Below are positions 1 through 6,336 of a stretch of DNA of 6,557 nucleotides, piece after piece. Numbering within the stretch: the first letter of the stretch is position 1; each line of letters opens with the position of its first letter. This stretch comes from an uncultured Chlorobiota bacterium (GTDB taxonomy: Bacteria; Bacteroidota; Kapaibacteriia; OLB7): contig CAMLOB010000238.1 in the NCBI GenBank assembly GCA_946481475.1, forward strand, positions 1-6,557. The letters run 5' to 3'. The notes below the pieces were generated by a model. It saw only the letters and a program-made list of their open reading frames with translations, did not search any database and was not told where the DNA came from. A program made the translations under genes and the position numbers.

Positions 1-765
1 TTGTCCTTCCTGATTGTAATACGTGACCGATACCGGCCGGCCGCAGGCATTCCGATTATCGTGCTTGCCGTAGACCCCGTCGGGGAAAGTGTCGGGACGC
101 CGGGCGAGGTCGAGCGGATATTCCTCGATCACGTGGCCTTGTCCGTCGGTTCTGAACCGGCGGAACCAGGCCTGACGGTCAAGGGGTGCAAACTGGGAAT
201 TCCAGATATCCTCTTCCGACCCGTAGTATTGTTTGTTATTGCTGTATCGCCATTCCTGCAAAATGTTCCCTTCTTCGTTGGGACGGAACATCGAACGTGT
301 GACTGCGTTGACCCGCTCCACCCGATCTCCCTTCTCGTCGATCAGGGTATACATCACCAGAAATCCCGTGCTGTCGTACAGCGCCGCCTCACCGTAAGCA
401 ACACCGATTTGCACCGGCATTCCTGAAGGATTGTGCCATGTCCGATGAACTGCGATCGATCCGCTCTGAAGCGTATCGTATCGGAACTTCATAATCGTCC
501 AGGGCTCCCGTGTATTCAGGTTGCCGAAGAAAAGCCTTGTGATTTTCTCGGGACGTCCCGAGGCATCATAATCGACGCCGTAACAGTACGGAGCGACGGT
601 TGCCGAGTCGATCTGCAGACAGAGTGTCGGGAGGCGACGGGAGTCGAGCGAGAAATGCAGGAAGTAAGCGTCTGCCGGGGGGGCTCCCTGTGCGGTTACA
701 GCAGGGGGGATGCAGAGAAGGAACGAAAGCGTAGTGAGAATATGTCGTATGCGTTGATAAGTCAT
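1..765 (-). CDS. Secreted protein with repeated [D/N]xxG turns, unknown function (3' end outside window)
   Basis: Reading the minus strand from the ATG at 765-763 gives 255 uninterrupted codons that run off the left edge, so the C-terminus is missing. The first 25 residues form a classical signal peptide: basic MTYQRIRH, a hydrophobic stretch TTLSFLLCI, and a type I cleavage site after Ala-Val-Thr-Ala with Gln26 as the likely mature end. The protein should therefore leave the cytoplasm. The mature part is rich in Tyr, Trp and Arg. It carries at least seven [D/N]xxG turns (starting near residues 67, 131, 143, 163, 207, 239 and 251), often followed by alternating hydrophobic/charged residues and a Tyr or Trp. 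That resembles short beta-hairpin repeat proteins of the YD/MORN_2/WG kind, but I cannot assign a family. No Shine-Dalgarno sequence precedes the start. It is divergent from pgsA. I see no catalytic motif. That it is coding is well supported by the open frame and signal peptide; function is unknown. Confidence 0.82.
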   Translation of the reverse strand, partial: MTYQRIRHILTTLSFLLCIPPAVTAQGAPPADAYFLHFSLDSRRLPTLCLQIDSATVAPYCYGVDYDASGRPEKITRLFFGNLNTREPWTIMKFRYDTLQSGSIAVHRTWHNPSGMPVQIGVAYGEAALYDSTGFLVMYTLIDEKGDRVERVNAVTRSMFRPNEEGNILQEWRYSNNKQYYGSEEDIWNSQFAPLDRQAWFRRFRTDGQGHVIEEYPLDLARRPDTFPDGVYGKHDNRNACGRPVSVTYYNQEGQ

Positions 766-911
766 AAATCTGAAAACGTGCAAAGAGCGTGCCGTCCTCC
801 GAAACGGAGGGGACTGACGAACGACGTGAAAAAAAGTTGATTTCAGGGAATCTTCCCCTGCATAACGATGAATCGGGTTCGATTCCGTAGCTTTGCTGAT
901 CTTCATCAGTA
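766..911. promoter_or_regulatory. Divergent intergenic region with three small inverted repeats
   Basis: This 146-base stretch lies between two divergent start codons and must hold the 5' signals of both genes. Three short inverted repeats are visible. CCTCCG-AAA-CGGAGG is at 796-810. CAGGG-CCCTG (with a seven-base loop) is at 844-860. GAATCG-GGTT-CGATTC is at 870-885. None is followed closely by a T-run on either strand, so they do not read as ordinary terminators. A poly-A run at 829-835 (T-run on the minus strand) lies between the first two. I could not identify a convincing paired promoter for either gene. That the region contains promoters follows from the gene layout, not from a motif. 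Confidence 0.4.
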
Positions 912-1541
912 ATGAAACCGACTCTTAATATACCGAACGCGGTCACGGCCTCACGCATTTTGCTGACGCCCCTTTTTCTCTGGTTGCTTCTGAGTGACAA
1001 CGGGGTGATGGTACAGCTTGCCGCCGGAATCTTTCTTATCGCTGCGGTCAGCGACTGGTACGACGGATGGCATGCACGCCGCTACAACGCGATGAGTCCG
1101 TTCGGGGCTTTCTTCGATCCGCTGGCCGACAAAATTTTCATCGGTGCCGCTTTCTTTGCCTTTGTGGCCCTGGGGGTTCTTGAGTTCTGGATGGTACTGA
1201 TCATTGTCGGACGGGATATCCTGACGACGCTTCTGCGGGTGGTGGGGGAGCGGAAGGGCCGTCCGGTTGTGACCAGTCGGCTGGCCAAGTGGAAGACCGC
1301 CGCCCAGCTTGTGTTCCTCTGGTATATAGTCGGCGCCTGGACGCTCAACAACGTGGAGTATCTGCGCGAGTGGATCGGACCGGAGCGGATCGCCGCTCTG
1401 CTGAGTGCCGTCGTCATCGATCCGATCATGCTCCTCTTCGTCGCCCTCTCGGTCTATACCGCCTTTCAGTACATTATCGATCATCGTCATGTCAGCCGAT
1501 TTGCCGGAAAAGGGAGCAATGTCGCCCGGACGCCTTCGTGA
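912..1541 (+). CDS. pgsA: CDP-diacylglycerol--glycerol-3-phosphate 3-phosphatidyltransferase
   Basis: This inner-membrane enzyme joins CDP-diacylglycerol and glycerol 3-phosphate to give phosphatidylglycerol phosphate and CMP, the committed step to phosphatidylglycerol. The 209-residue protein has the complete CDP-alcohol phosphatidyltransferase signature. Asp48 and Asp51-Gly52 are followed by Ala55-Arg56, Gly65, Asp69 and Asp73 with the family spacing; these acidic residues bind the metal and the CDP group. The start NIPNAVTASRILLTP matches the usual PgsA opening, and LAKWKTAAQ near residue 125 matches the conserved xKxKT stretch of this subfamily rather than a cardiolipin or phosphatidylserine synthase. 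Several hydrophobic segments (about 16-27, 33-47, 75-98, 130-143, 163-187) are as expected. The ATG start places the NIPN motif at residue 6, as usual. No Shine-Dalgarno sequence precedes it. The 3' end overlaps pgpA, whose product acts next. Confidence 0.93.
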   Translation: MKPTLNIPNAVTASRILLTPLFLWLLLSDNGVMVQLAAGIFLIAAVSDWYDGWHARRYNAMSPFGAFFDPLADKIFIGAAFFAFVALGVLEFWMVLIIVGRDILTTLLRVVGERKGRPVVTSRLAKWKTAAQLVFLWYIVGAWTLNNVEYLREWIGPERIAALLSAVVIDPIMLLFVALSVYTAFQYIIDHRHVSRFAGKGSNVARTPS

Positions 1542-2031
1542 ACTGGGGGCGCCGTACTGGCAGCAGGGACTTGCCGGCGGCCTTTTCACCGGGTTTTCGC
1601 CGATCGCTTCCGGTACCGTTGCCAGTGGGGTGGCCGCCTGCCTCTACTATATCCCCGGATGTTCCGATCCTCTGGTGTTGATCGGTGCCGCTCTCGGTGC
1701 GTTTATCATCGGGATGTTGCTGGCCGACAGGTTCGAGAAACTCCTCGGGCCCGATCCTTCTTTCTTCACGCTCGATGAATTTGCCGGACAGTGGCTGGCG
1801 ATGGCTTCTCCCTGGATTATTCATCCCCTCTGGCCGATTCTTGCCTTTTTCTGTTTTCGCGTCTTCGATATTGCAAAGACCTGGCCGGCCAACTGGTTTG
1901 ACAGGAGAGGGGGGGCGCTCGGCATCATGGCCGACGATGTGGTGGCGGCGATCTATGCCAATATCTGCGCCCACCTGATCTGGTTCGGACTCTCGCTGAT
2001 CGGTCTGGTCAGTCGGTTTATCGGACAATAG
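1489..2031 (+). CDS. pgpA: Phosphatidylglycerophosphatase A
   Basis: This membrane phosphatase removes the phosphate from phosphatidylglycerol phosphate to give phosphatidylglycerol. The 180-residue protein follows the PgpA family pattern throughout. An N-terminal GLFTGFSPIASGT stretch (about 31-43) matches the conserved SGxSPxxPGT region. Next come LDEFAGQW with Asp96-Glu97, then FRVFDIAKTWP (123-133) and FDRRGGALGIMADDVVA (137-153), whose acidic residues are typical of the family. Hydrophobic segments lie at about 62-79, 105-123 and 156-177. The length is close to the roughly 170 residues usual for PgpA. The ATG at 1489 gives a 53-base overlap with pgsA. A second in-frame ATG at 1519 also fits and has AGGGAG only two bases upstream, so the true start is uncertain by ten residues. 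The overlap indicates translational coupling with pgsA and shared transcription. Confidence 0.92.
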   Translation: MSADLPEKGAMSPGRLRELGAPYWQQGLAGGLFTGFSPIASGTVASGVAACLYYIPGCSDPLVLIGAALGAFIIGMLLADRFEKLLGPDPSFFTLDEFAGQWLAMASPWIIHPLWPILAFFCFRVFDIAKTWPANWFDRRGGALGIMADDVVAAIYANICAHLIWFGLSLIGLVSRFIGQ

Positions 2032-2090
2032 AGGATCGACTCTTTTTCTTTTCAAGACATTCATCGTTATCCGGGATACATTCGCAAGAC

Positions 2091-3323
2091 ATGAAGGCTG
2101 TGCTGATTTCGATAGGAGATGAGCTGCTGAGCGGCAGAACGGTGAACACCAACGCATCGTGGCAGGGGAGAGAACTTTCAAATGCCGGACACAGTGTTGC
2201 GCAGGTTCTGACGATAGGAGACGACAGACAGACCATTGTCGGGGCAATTGCCGAGGCTTGCCGCAACGCCGACCTGGTTATCACTACCGGAGGATTGGGA
2301 CCGACCGATGACGACAAGACATTCGATGCGGTCTGTGATCTTCTTTCCTGTGGAGTGACGCTCAACGAGGAGCAGCGGCACATGATTCTGGAACGCTTCA
2401 GCCGGACGGGGCGTGTGCCGAACGAACGATCGCTGAACCAGGCTTTGGTGCCGGCCGCCTGTCGGGTGATTCCGAACCGTTGGGGGACCGCACCGGGACT
2501 CCACTTCCGCCTGAACGATGTTCCGGTCTACATCCTCCCCGGAGTTCCGTTCGAAATGCGGGAACTTTTCACGGCCATCCTTCGGGATGAAATCGGGACT
2601 GCCGCCGGATTTCATGAACGGGTCTGGCTGGTATACGGAGTTCCGGAATCGATTCTGGCCGAACGCCTCGAGCCCCTCGAACGGAGCTTCCCCGACGGAA
2701 TATCGCTGGCCTATCTTCCGGCCGAGGGACCGATCCGGTTGAGACTGATTCGCTACAACGAGAGAGAAGAGACACGGCAGGCGTTCGAGCGGAGTGCGGA
2801 GGAACTTGTCTCGCTGGCGGGGGAGTGGATTATCAGTGATCGGAACGAGACACCGGCCCAGGCGCTGGGGCGTGCGCTGGAGAGAGCCGGACGGACACTG
2901 GTGACGGCCGAATCCTGTACCGGCGGACTGATCGGAGGGAGCATCACCGATGTTCCGGGGAGCGGAACCTATTATCTGGGGAGCGTTGTCAGTTATGCCG
3001 ATCAGGTCAAGGAAAGCCTGCTTGGCGTCAAAGCCGACACGCTTCGGGATCACGGGGCGGTCAGCGAGGAGACCGCCAGGGAGATGGCCGACGGGGTGCG
3101 GAAGGCGATACCGGCCGATTACAGCGTTGCGGTCACCGGACTTGCCGGACCCGACGGAGGAACCCCGGAGAAACCGGTCGGAACGGTCTGGATCGCCGTC
3201 GCTTCGGATCAGGGAGTGGAGGCGAAACTCTATCGCTTCAACGGAGAGCGGGACGTTATCCGACGATACACCGTGAATGCCGCTCTTGCCATGGTGTTGC
3301 GGCAGATCCGGAAGTCCGGGTGA
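2091..3323 (+). CDS. cinA: CinA family protein: nucleotide pyrophosphatase plus NMN deamidase domains
   Basis: The 410-residue protein has the standard two-domain CinA architecture and length. The N-terminal MoaB/MogA-like (COG1058) domain opens with AVLISIGDELLSGRTVNTN and holds GGLGPTDDD at 67-75, the signature of the ADP-ribose/CoA/FAD pyrophosphatase half. ILPGVPFEM (148-156) is also conserved. The C-terminal PncC-type domain starts near residue 255 and contains AESCTGG (273-279) with the presumed nucleophile Ser275, then VSYADQVKESLLGV with Tyr302 and Lys307, and VTGLAGPDGGTPEKPVGTVW (348-367), the family hallmark. In characterised relatives this half converts nicotinamide mononucleotide to nicotinic acid mononucleotide plus ammonia, recycling NAD. 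It is cytoplasmic. The ATG start puts the first beta strand at the very N-terminus, as expected. It follows pgpA by 59 bases, so co-transcription is possible. The link to competence implied by the name is not supported by anything here. Confidence 0.93.
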   Translation: MKAVLISIGDELLSGRTVNTNASWQGRELSNAGHSVAQVLTIGDDRQTIVGAIAEACRNADLVITTGGLGPTDDDKTFDAVCDLLSCGVTLNEEQRHMILERFSRTGRVPNERSLNQALVPAACRVIPNRWGTAPGLHFRLNDVPVYILPGVPFEMRELFTAILRDEIGTAAGFHERVWLVYGVPESILAERLEPLERSFPDGISLAYLPAEGPIRLRLIRYNEREETRQAFERSAEELVSLAGEWIISDRNETPAQALGRALERAGRTLVTAESCTGGLIGGSITDVPGSGTYYLGSVVSYADQVKESLLGVKADTLRDHGAVSEETAREMADGVRKAIPADYSVAVTGLAGPDGGTPEKPVGTVWIAVASDQGVEAKLYRFNGERDVIRRYTVNAALAMVLRQIRKSG

Positions 3324-3444
3324 GTCGGAGGATTTTCCGCGAATGGCGTATCTTCGGAATCGCTGCGGCGGGGGAGGAGAGTTCAGGTGAGGGCACTCCT
3401 TTGACTGCACAGCCTGCAATATTTCCGGCCGTAAGGGAACTCCG

Positions 3445-3461
3445 ATCCGGACGTTCCGGGT
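3445..3461. repeat. Inverted repeat in the cinA-trxB gap
   Basis: The sequence ATCCGGA-CGT-TCCGGGT forms a seven-base-pair hairpin with one G-T wobble and a three-base loop. It lies 51 bases before the chosen trxB start, inside the 189-base gap after cinA. The gap is much longer than the others in the plus-strand gene run and holds no convincing gene, so it probably contains the trxB promoter and leader. The hairpin has no following T-run and is not a typical terminator. An operator or leader structure is possible but not demonstrated; such short repeats also arise by chance in GC-rich DNA. Confidence 0.25.
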
Positions 3462-3512
3462 ATCTCGGCAATCGAATAAAAGAAGCCAGCTCTATTGAAA
3501 CCATACGGAATT

Positions 3513-4547
3513 ATGTCAGAACAGAACGGCACAGCCATTGAAATTACCAACCCCCATCACGAAGGAGTAATGCGGGATGGTCGCGAACACCACAAGCTGA
3601 TCATTATCGGTTCCGGTCCGGCCGGGCTTACCGCCGCCCTTTATGCCGGACGGGCAAATCTGTCGCCGGTCGTCTACGAGGGGAATCAGCCGGGAGGCCA
3701 ATTGATGATCACGACCGATGTGGAGAACTATCCCGGATTCGAGAAGGGAATACTCGGACCGGAGATGATGCAGGTCTTCCGTCGACAGGCCCACCGGTTC
3801 GGTGCGGAGTCACGCTATGAGTATATCTCCTCAATCGACTTCTCTTCTCGTCCCTTCAAAGTGGAGAGCGACCGAGGGACAAAGCTTTCGGCCGATGCGG
3901 TCATTGTGGCAACCGGCGCCTCGGCAAGGCTGCTTGGTCTCCCTTCGGAGGAGAAATACATGGGGTACGGCGTCTCGGCCTGCGCGACGTGCGACGGATT
4001 TTTCTTCCGTGATCAGGAGGTGATCGTTGTCGGCGGGGGAGACACGGCGATGGAGGAAGCCAACTACCTGACCCGGTTCTGCCGGAAGGTGACGATTATC
4101 CATCGTCGCGACGAGTTCCGGGCTTCGAAGATCATGGCCGATCGTGCCCTGGCCAACAAGAAGGTCGAGGTGATCTGGGATACGGTGATCGAGGAAATCA
4201 TCGGAGAGGATCAGCCGGTGAAAAAAGTGACCGGAGTGATGCTCCGCCATTTGAAGACCGGCGAGACAAGCGAGATGCCGATTGACGGAGTCTTCATCGC
4301 CATCGGTCACCGACCGAACACCGATCTGTTTACCGGCGTGCTTGATATGGATGAGAACGGGTATCTGGAGGTCGCCCCCGGAACGACCTACACGAACATC
4401 GAAGGAGTCTTTGCCGCCGGAGATGTGCAGGATCACGTCTACCGGCAGGCGGTTACCGCTGCCGGCAGCGGTTGCATGGCGGCGATCGATGCCGAACGGT
4501 GGCTTGAAATTCAGGAGTATGAAGGGCGGGTTGCTCTGGAGTCGTAG
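3513..4547 (+). CDS. trxB: NADPH-dependent thioredoxin reductase
   Basis: This cytoplasmic FAD enzyme reduces thioredoxin with NADPH. The 344-residue protein carries, in order, the FAD-binding GSGPAG (33-38), QPGGQLMITTDVENYPG (60-75), the redox-active Cys157-Ala-Thr-Cys160 followed by DGFFF, the NADPH-binding VGGGDTA (173-179), HRRDEFRASK (197-206), and the C-terminal FAD motif GVFAAGDVQD (298-307). The HRR segment is the usual recognition site for the 2'-phosphate of NADPH, so NADPH preference is inferred. All catalytic parts are intact. The ATG at 3513 gives about 19 residues more before the first beta strand than E. coli TrxB has. An in-frame ATG at 3570, with AAGGAG two bases upstream, would give a 325-residue protein of ordinary length and may be the real start. 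A TTG at 3495 is less likely. The next gene follows after 37 bases, suggesting one transcript. Confidence 0.95.
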   Translation: MSEQNGTAIEITNPHHEGVMRDGREHHKLIIIGSGPAGLTAALYAGRANLSPVVYEGNQPGGQLMITTDVENYPGFEKGILGPEMMQVFRRQAHRFGAESRYEYISSIDFSSRPFKVESDRGTKLSADAVIVATGASARLLGLPSEEKYMGYGVSACATCDGFFFRDQEVIVVGGGDTAMEEANYLTRFCRKVTIIHRRDEFRASKIMADRALANKKVEVIWDTVIEEIIGEDQPVKKVTGVMLRHLKTGETSEMPIDGVFIAIGHRPNTDLFTGVLDMDENGYLEVAPGTTYTNIEGVFAAGDVQDHVYRQAVTAAGSGCMAAIDAERWLEIQEYEGRVALES

Positions 4548-4584
4548 AGGTCTGAAACGATCAATCTATTTATCAGAAATATCC

Positions 4585-5472
4585 ATGACGAGCGAAGAAC
4601 TACACCGCGAAATCACAGCCAGAGTCTCGGATCGTTTCGATCCGGCCGCCTACAGGCAGAGTGGAGAAAAAACGGTACGATCCTGTTCGGAGTGCCGCGA
4701 CGCCTACGAGGCGGAACTTGAGCGAAAGATGGTTGTGCGGCAACGGTATGCAGATACGGGGCCGGTCGCAACCGTTCCCGATGCAATGGAGCGGAGTCTG
4801 GAGGCGATCTCCCGCGCCGAAACACGCCGCCGTTCCTCCTACCGTCGTCGCTCAAAGCGTTCGGGGGCAGGGGTTCCGCTGTTGATTCTGCTGGCGTTGA
4901 TTCTGGGACTTGGGGCCTATATCGTTCTGTTCGATGACGCTCCGGAGCAACCCGCGCCGGTTTCCGGAACTTCTCCCTCCTCTTCTTCGGGTACCGCGAT
5001 TCCGGCACCGACCCGCAGGTCGACCGGTCCGGTCAACCTCTTCAATCAGGCTATTGCCAACTACGAAAGCTTCATGTCCGGAAATCTGCAGGTGGAGTAT
5101 GAGGAGAACGCGTTGGCGAGTCTCAAGACGGTCTTCGCAGAGCAGGGCGTTCCCCCTCTTTCCTTCACCGGCGTTTCGATGCCGCTGGCCGGAGGTGTCG
5201 TCAGCGAGCGGGGGGGAGTCAAGCTTCCTCATCTTCTGTACCGGGACGGAGAATCCCGTCTCTACCTGACGGAGATACCTCTGGCAACGCTGAAAGAGGG
5301 GAAGGGGTTCTACGTGACCGAAGATGTGCTTGCGCAGATCGAGGTGGGAGAACCGATCTGGATGGAGGCATCGGCCAAGGGGAATCTTGTGATGTACAGA
5401 AAAGGAGATGACGTGATTGTTGCGGTTGCCAACCGTTCAAGTGCCGACCTGAAGTCATTGCTCGGATTGTAG
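4585..5472 (+). CDS. Membrane-anchored anti-sigma-factor-like protein with a CxxC pair
   Basis: The 295-residue protein has a short charged N-terminal part, a single transmembrane segment and a C-terminal extracytoplasmic domain. Cys34-Ser-Glu-Cys37 are its only cysteines and sit where zinc-finger anti-sigma factors (zf-HC2 type) carry HxxxCxxC. The expected His four residues earlier is Thr30, so zinc binding is doubtful. A very basic stretch (81-93, rich in Arg) precedes the membrane segment (about 97-116), which fits an N-terminus-inside topology. A low-complexity Pro/Ser/Thr linker (about 119-147) follows. The outer domain (about 150-280), with a SGNLQVEYEEN region, a GVSMPLAGGVVSERGGVKLPHLLYRDG region and a closing MYRKGDDVIVAVAN strand, resembles the periplasmic part of transmembrane anti-sigma factors. 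No sigma factor gene is nearby, so the role is inferred from architecture. It lies 37 bases after trxB, which suggests a link with thiol redox state. The ATG gives a start just past trxB without overlap. Confidence 0.7.
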   Translation: MTSEELHREITARVSDRFDPAAYRQSGEKTVRSCSECRDAYEAELERKMVVRQRYADTGPVATVPDAMERSLEAISRAETRRRSSYRRRSKRSGAGVPLLILLALILGLGAYIVLFDDAPEQPAPVSGTSPSSSSGTAIPAPTRRSTGPVNLFNQAIANYESFMSGNLQVEYEENALASLKTVFAEQGVPPLSFTGVSMPLAGGVVSERGGVKLPHLLYRDGESRLYLTEIPLATLKEGKGFYVTEDVLAQIEVGEPIWMEASAKGNLVMYRKGDDVIVAVANRSSADLKSLLGL

Positions 5473-5568
5473 GCTGATGTCCTTCCGGCAATTTCAGATT
5501 CCGGATCGCGTCCTCGGCCCGATACTTGTAGAGCACATATATTCTTGATTATTGACGGAACAGTCCAG

Positions 5569-6240
5569 ATGAAGCGATCAATACCCAGTCTTTTCGTTCC
5601 TTGGATAGCGGTGACCGTTGCGCTGTCTGTAGTATCGTGCGGTTTGAACAAGAATGGCGGCCAGGAGAACGACACCGGGGATGTCGAGGTGACGGAAGGG
5701 AAGGAGACCGCGACGACGGAGAACCGGAGCGGTCCGGCTTCACGGATCGGCACGATTCAAAGCGTGACCGGAGACGTGTTGCCGTCGCTGGAAAATGGTG
5801 ATTTCTCTTCGGCTTTGGTTGCGGCTCCCGGCTTCTCATGGAAGAACGGGGCGGGGGAGGAAGGATCGCTGGAGAGTTATCGAGGGAAGGTCGTCATGCT
5901 GAACTTCTGGGGAACCTGGTGTCCTCCCTGCCGTCGCGAACTTCCCGACATCGTCAAGCTGCGGAACGAACTGGGACCAAAAGGTTTCGAGGTGCTCGGC
6001 ATTGCTCTGGAACGTCCGATCAGCGGCAGGACAGTGGAGGAACATCTGGCCGACTTCGCCGAGGCGAACGATCTCGACTACCCGATGCTCCTCGGCAGTC
6101 CGGAACTGGTGGAACGCTACGGCAGTTCTCCCTATGTTCCGACCACATTCATCGTCGATCGCGAAGGCCGGATCTCTTCGGTTCTCGTTGGTGGAAAATC
6201 GGAAGAGGAATTCCGCAAGGCGATCGAAGCGGTTCTGTAG
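5569..6240 (+). CDS. TlpA/ResA-type thioredoxin-fold lipoprotein
   Basis: The 223-residue protein starts with a lipoprotein signal peptide: MKR, a hydrophobic core SLFVPWIAVTVALS, and the lipobox Val-Val-Ser-Cys24. It should be lipid-anchored on the outer face of a membrane. A flexible, Gly/Glu/Thr-rich linker (about 25-80) leads to a thioredoxin-like domain of the AhpC-TSA/TlpA kind. That domain has APGFSW (86-91), LESYRGKVVMLNFWGTWCPPCRRELP with the active-site Cys118-Pro-Pro-Cys121, and the cis-proline motif YVPTTFIVDREGRI (Pro191). WCPPC is typical of reducing envelope thioredoxins that serve cytochrome c maturation or reduce exported thiols; the substrate here is not known. A TTG at 5545 is also in frame, but the ATG at 5569 puts the signal peptide right at the N-terminus. 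It lies 96 bases after the anti-sigma-like gene. The thiol chemistry matches trxB upstream, although TrxB acts in the cytoplasm. Confidence 0.9.
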   Translation: MKRSIPSLFVPWIAVTVALSVVSCGLNKNGGQENDTGDVEVTEGKETATTENRSGPASRIGTIQSVTGDVLPSLENGDFSSALVAAPGFSWKNGAGEEGSLESYRGKVVMLNFWGTWCPPCRRELPDIVKLRNELGPKGFEVLGIALERPISGRTVEEHLADFAEANDLDYPMLLGSPELVERYGSSPYVPTTFIVDREGRISSVLVGGKSEEEFRKAIEAVL

Positions 6241-6282
6241 AAAAACGGCGAATCAAGGATAAGCGAAAGTTCTCTTTCTCCC

Positions 6283-6295
6283 GATATGCCATATC
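6283..6295. repeat. 13-base interrupted palindrome
   Basis: GATATG-C-CATATC is a perfect inverted repeat with a one-base centre, 42 bases after the TlpA-like stop codon. Its size and symmetry would suit a dimeric DNA-binding protein, and it sits upstream of the methyltransferase gene. It could equally be chance. No terminator with a T-run is seen around it. Confidence 0.3.
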
Positions 6296-6301
6296 ACACA
6301 A

Positions 6302-6315
6302 TCCGCCGCGGCGGA
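6302..6315. repeat. 14-base perfect palindrome
   Basis: TCCGCCGCGGCGGA reads identically on both strands with no central gap. It lies six bases after the preceding palindrome and is followed by an A-rich tract with GCAAAGA-type steps (6317-6334). Palindrome plus A-rich tract plus heptamer array looks like a composite intergenic repeat rather than unique promoter DNA, but copies elsewhere in the genome cannot be seen from here. Confidence 0.4.
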
Positions 6316-6336
6316 CGCAAAGAGCAAAGACACAAC

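Noticed and set aside
870..889. GGTTCGATTCC resembles the T-loop (B box) of a tRNA.
   Set aside because: The flanking bases do not form the five-pair T stem, and no acceptor, D or anticodon arms can be placed. The match is explained by the small inverted repeat GAATCG-GGTT-CGATTC.
888..895. TAGCTTTG matches the Bacteroidetes -7 promoter consensus TAnnTTTG just upstream of pgsA.
   Set aside because: No TTG/TTTG -33 element lies at the required distance, and the implied leader would be only about ten bases long. An isolated eight-base match with two free positions is weak.
2033..2059. AGAG-CTCT hairpin followed by a T-rich stretch after pgpA, as a possible terminator.
   Set aside because: The stem is only four base pairs and too weak to terminate; the T-rich tract alone does not justify a call, and cinA follows closely.
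1492..2247. A 251-codon minus-strand frame across pgpA and the start of cinA.
   Set aside because: It is antisense to two confidently identified genes and shows no domain or signal.
2178..3419. A 413-codon open frame on the minus strand, antisense to cinA.
   Set aside because: cinA on the plus strand has every family motif. The antisense frame is rich in Arg, Pro, Ser and Gly without domains, as expected when the codon use of the real gene avoids stops on the other strand.
3320..3541. A 73-codon plus-strand frame starting with a GTG that overlaps the cinA stop codon.
   Set aside because: It has no recognisable motif, runs into the trxB reading frame and overlaps its start. Its Arg/Ser/Gly-rich composition looks like translated non-coding DNA.
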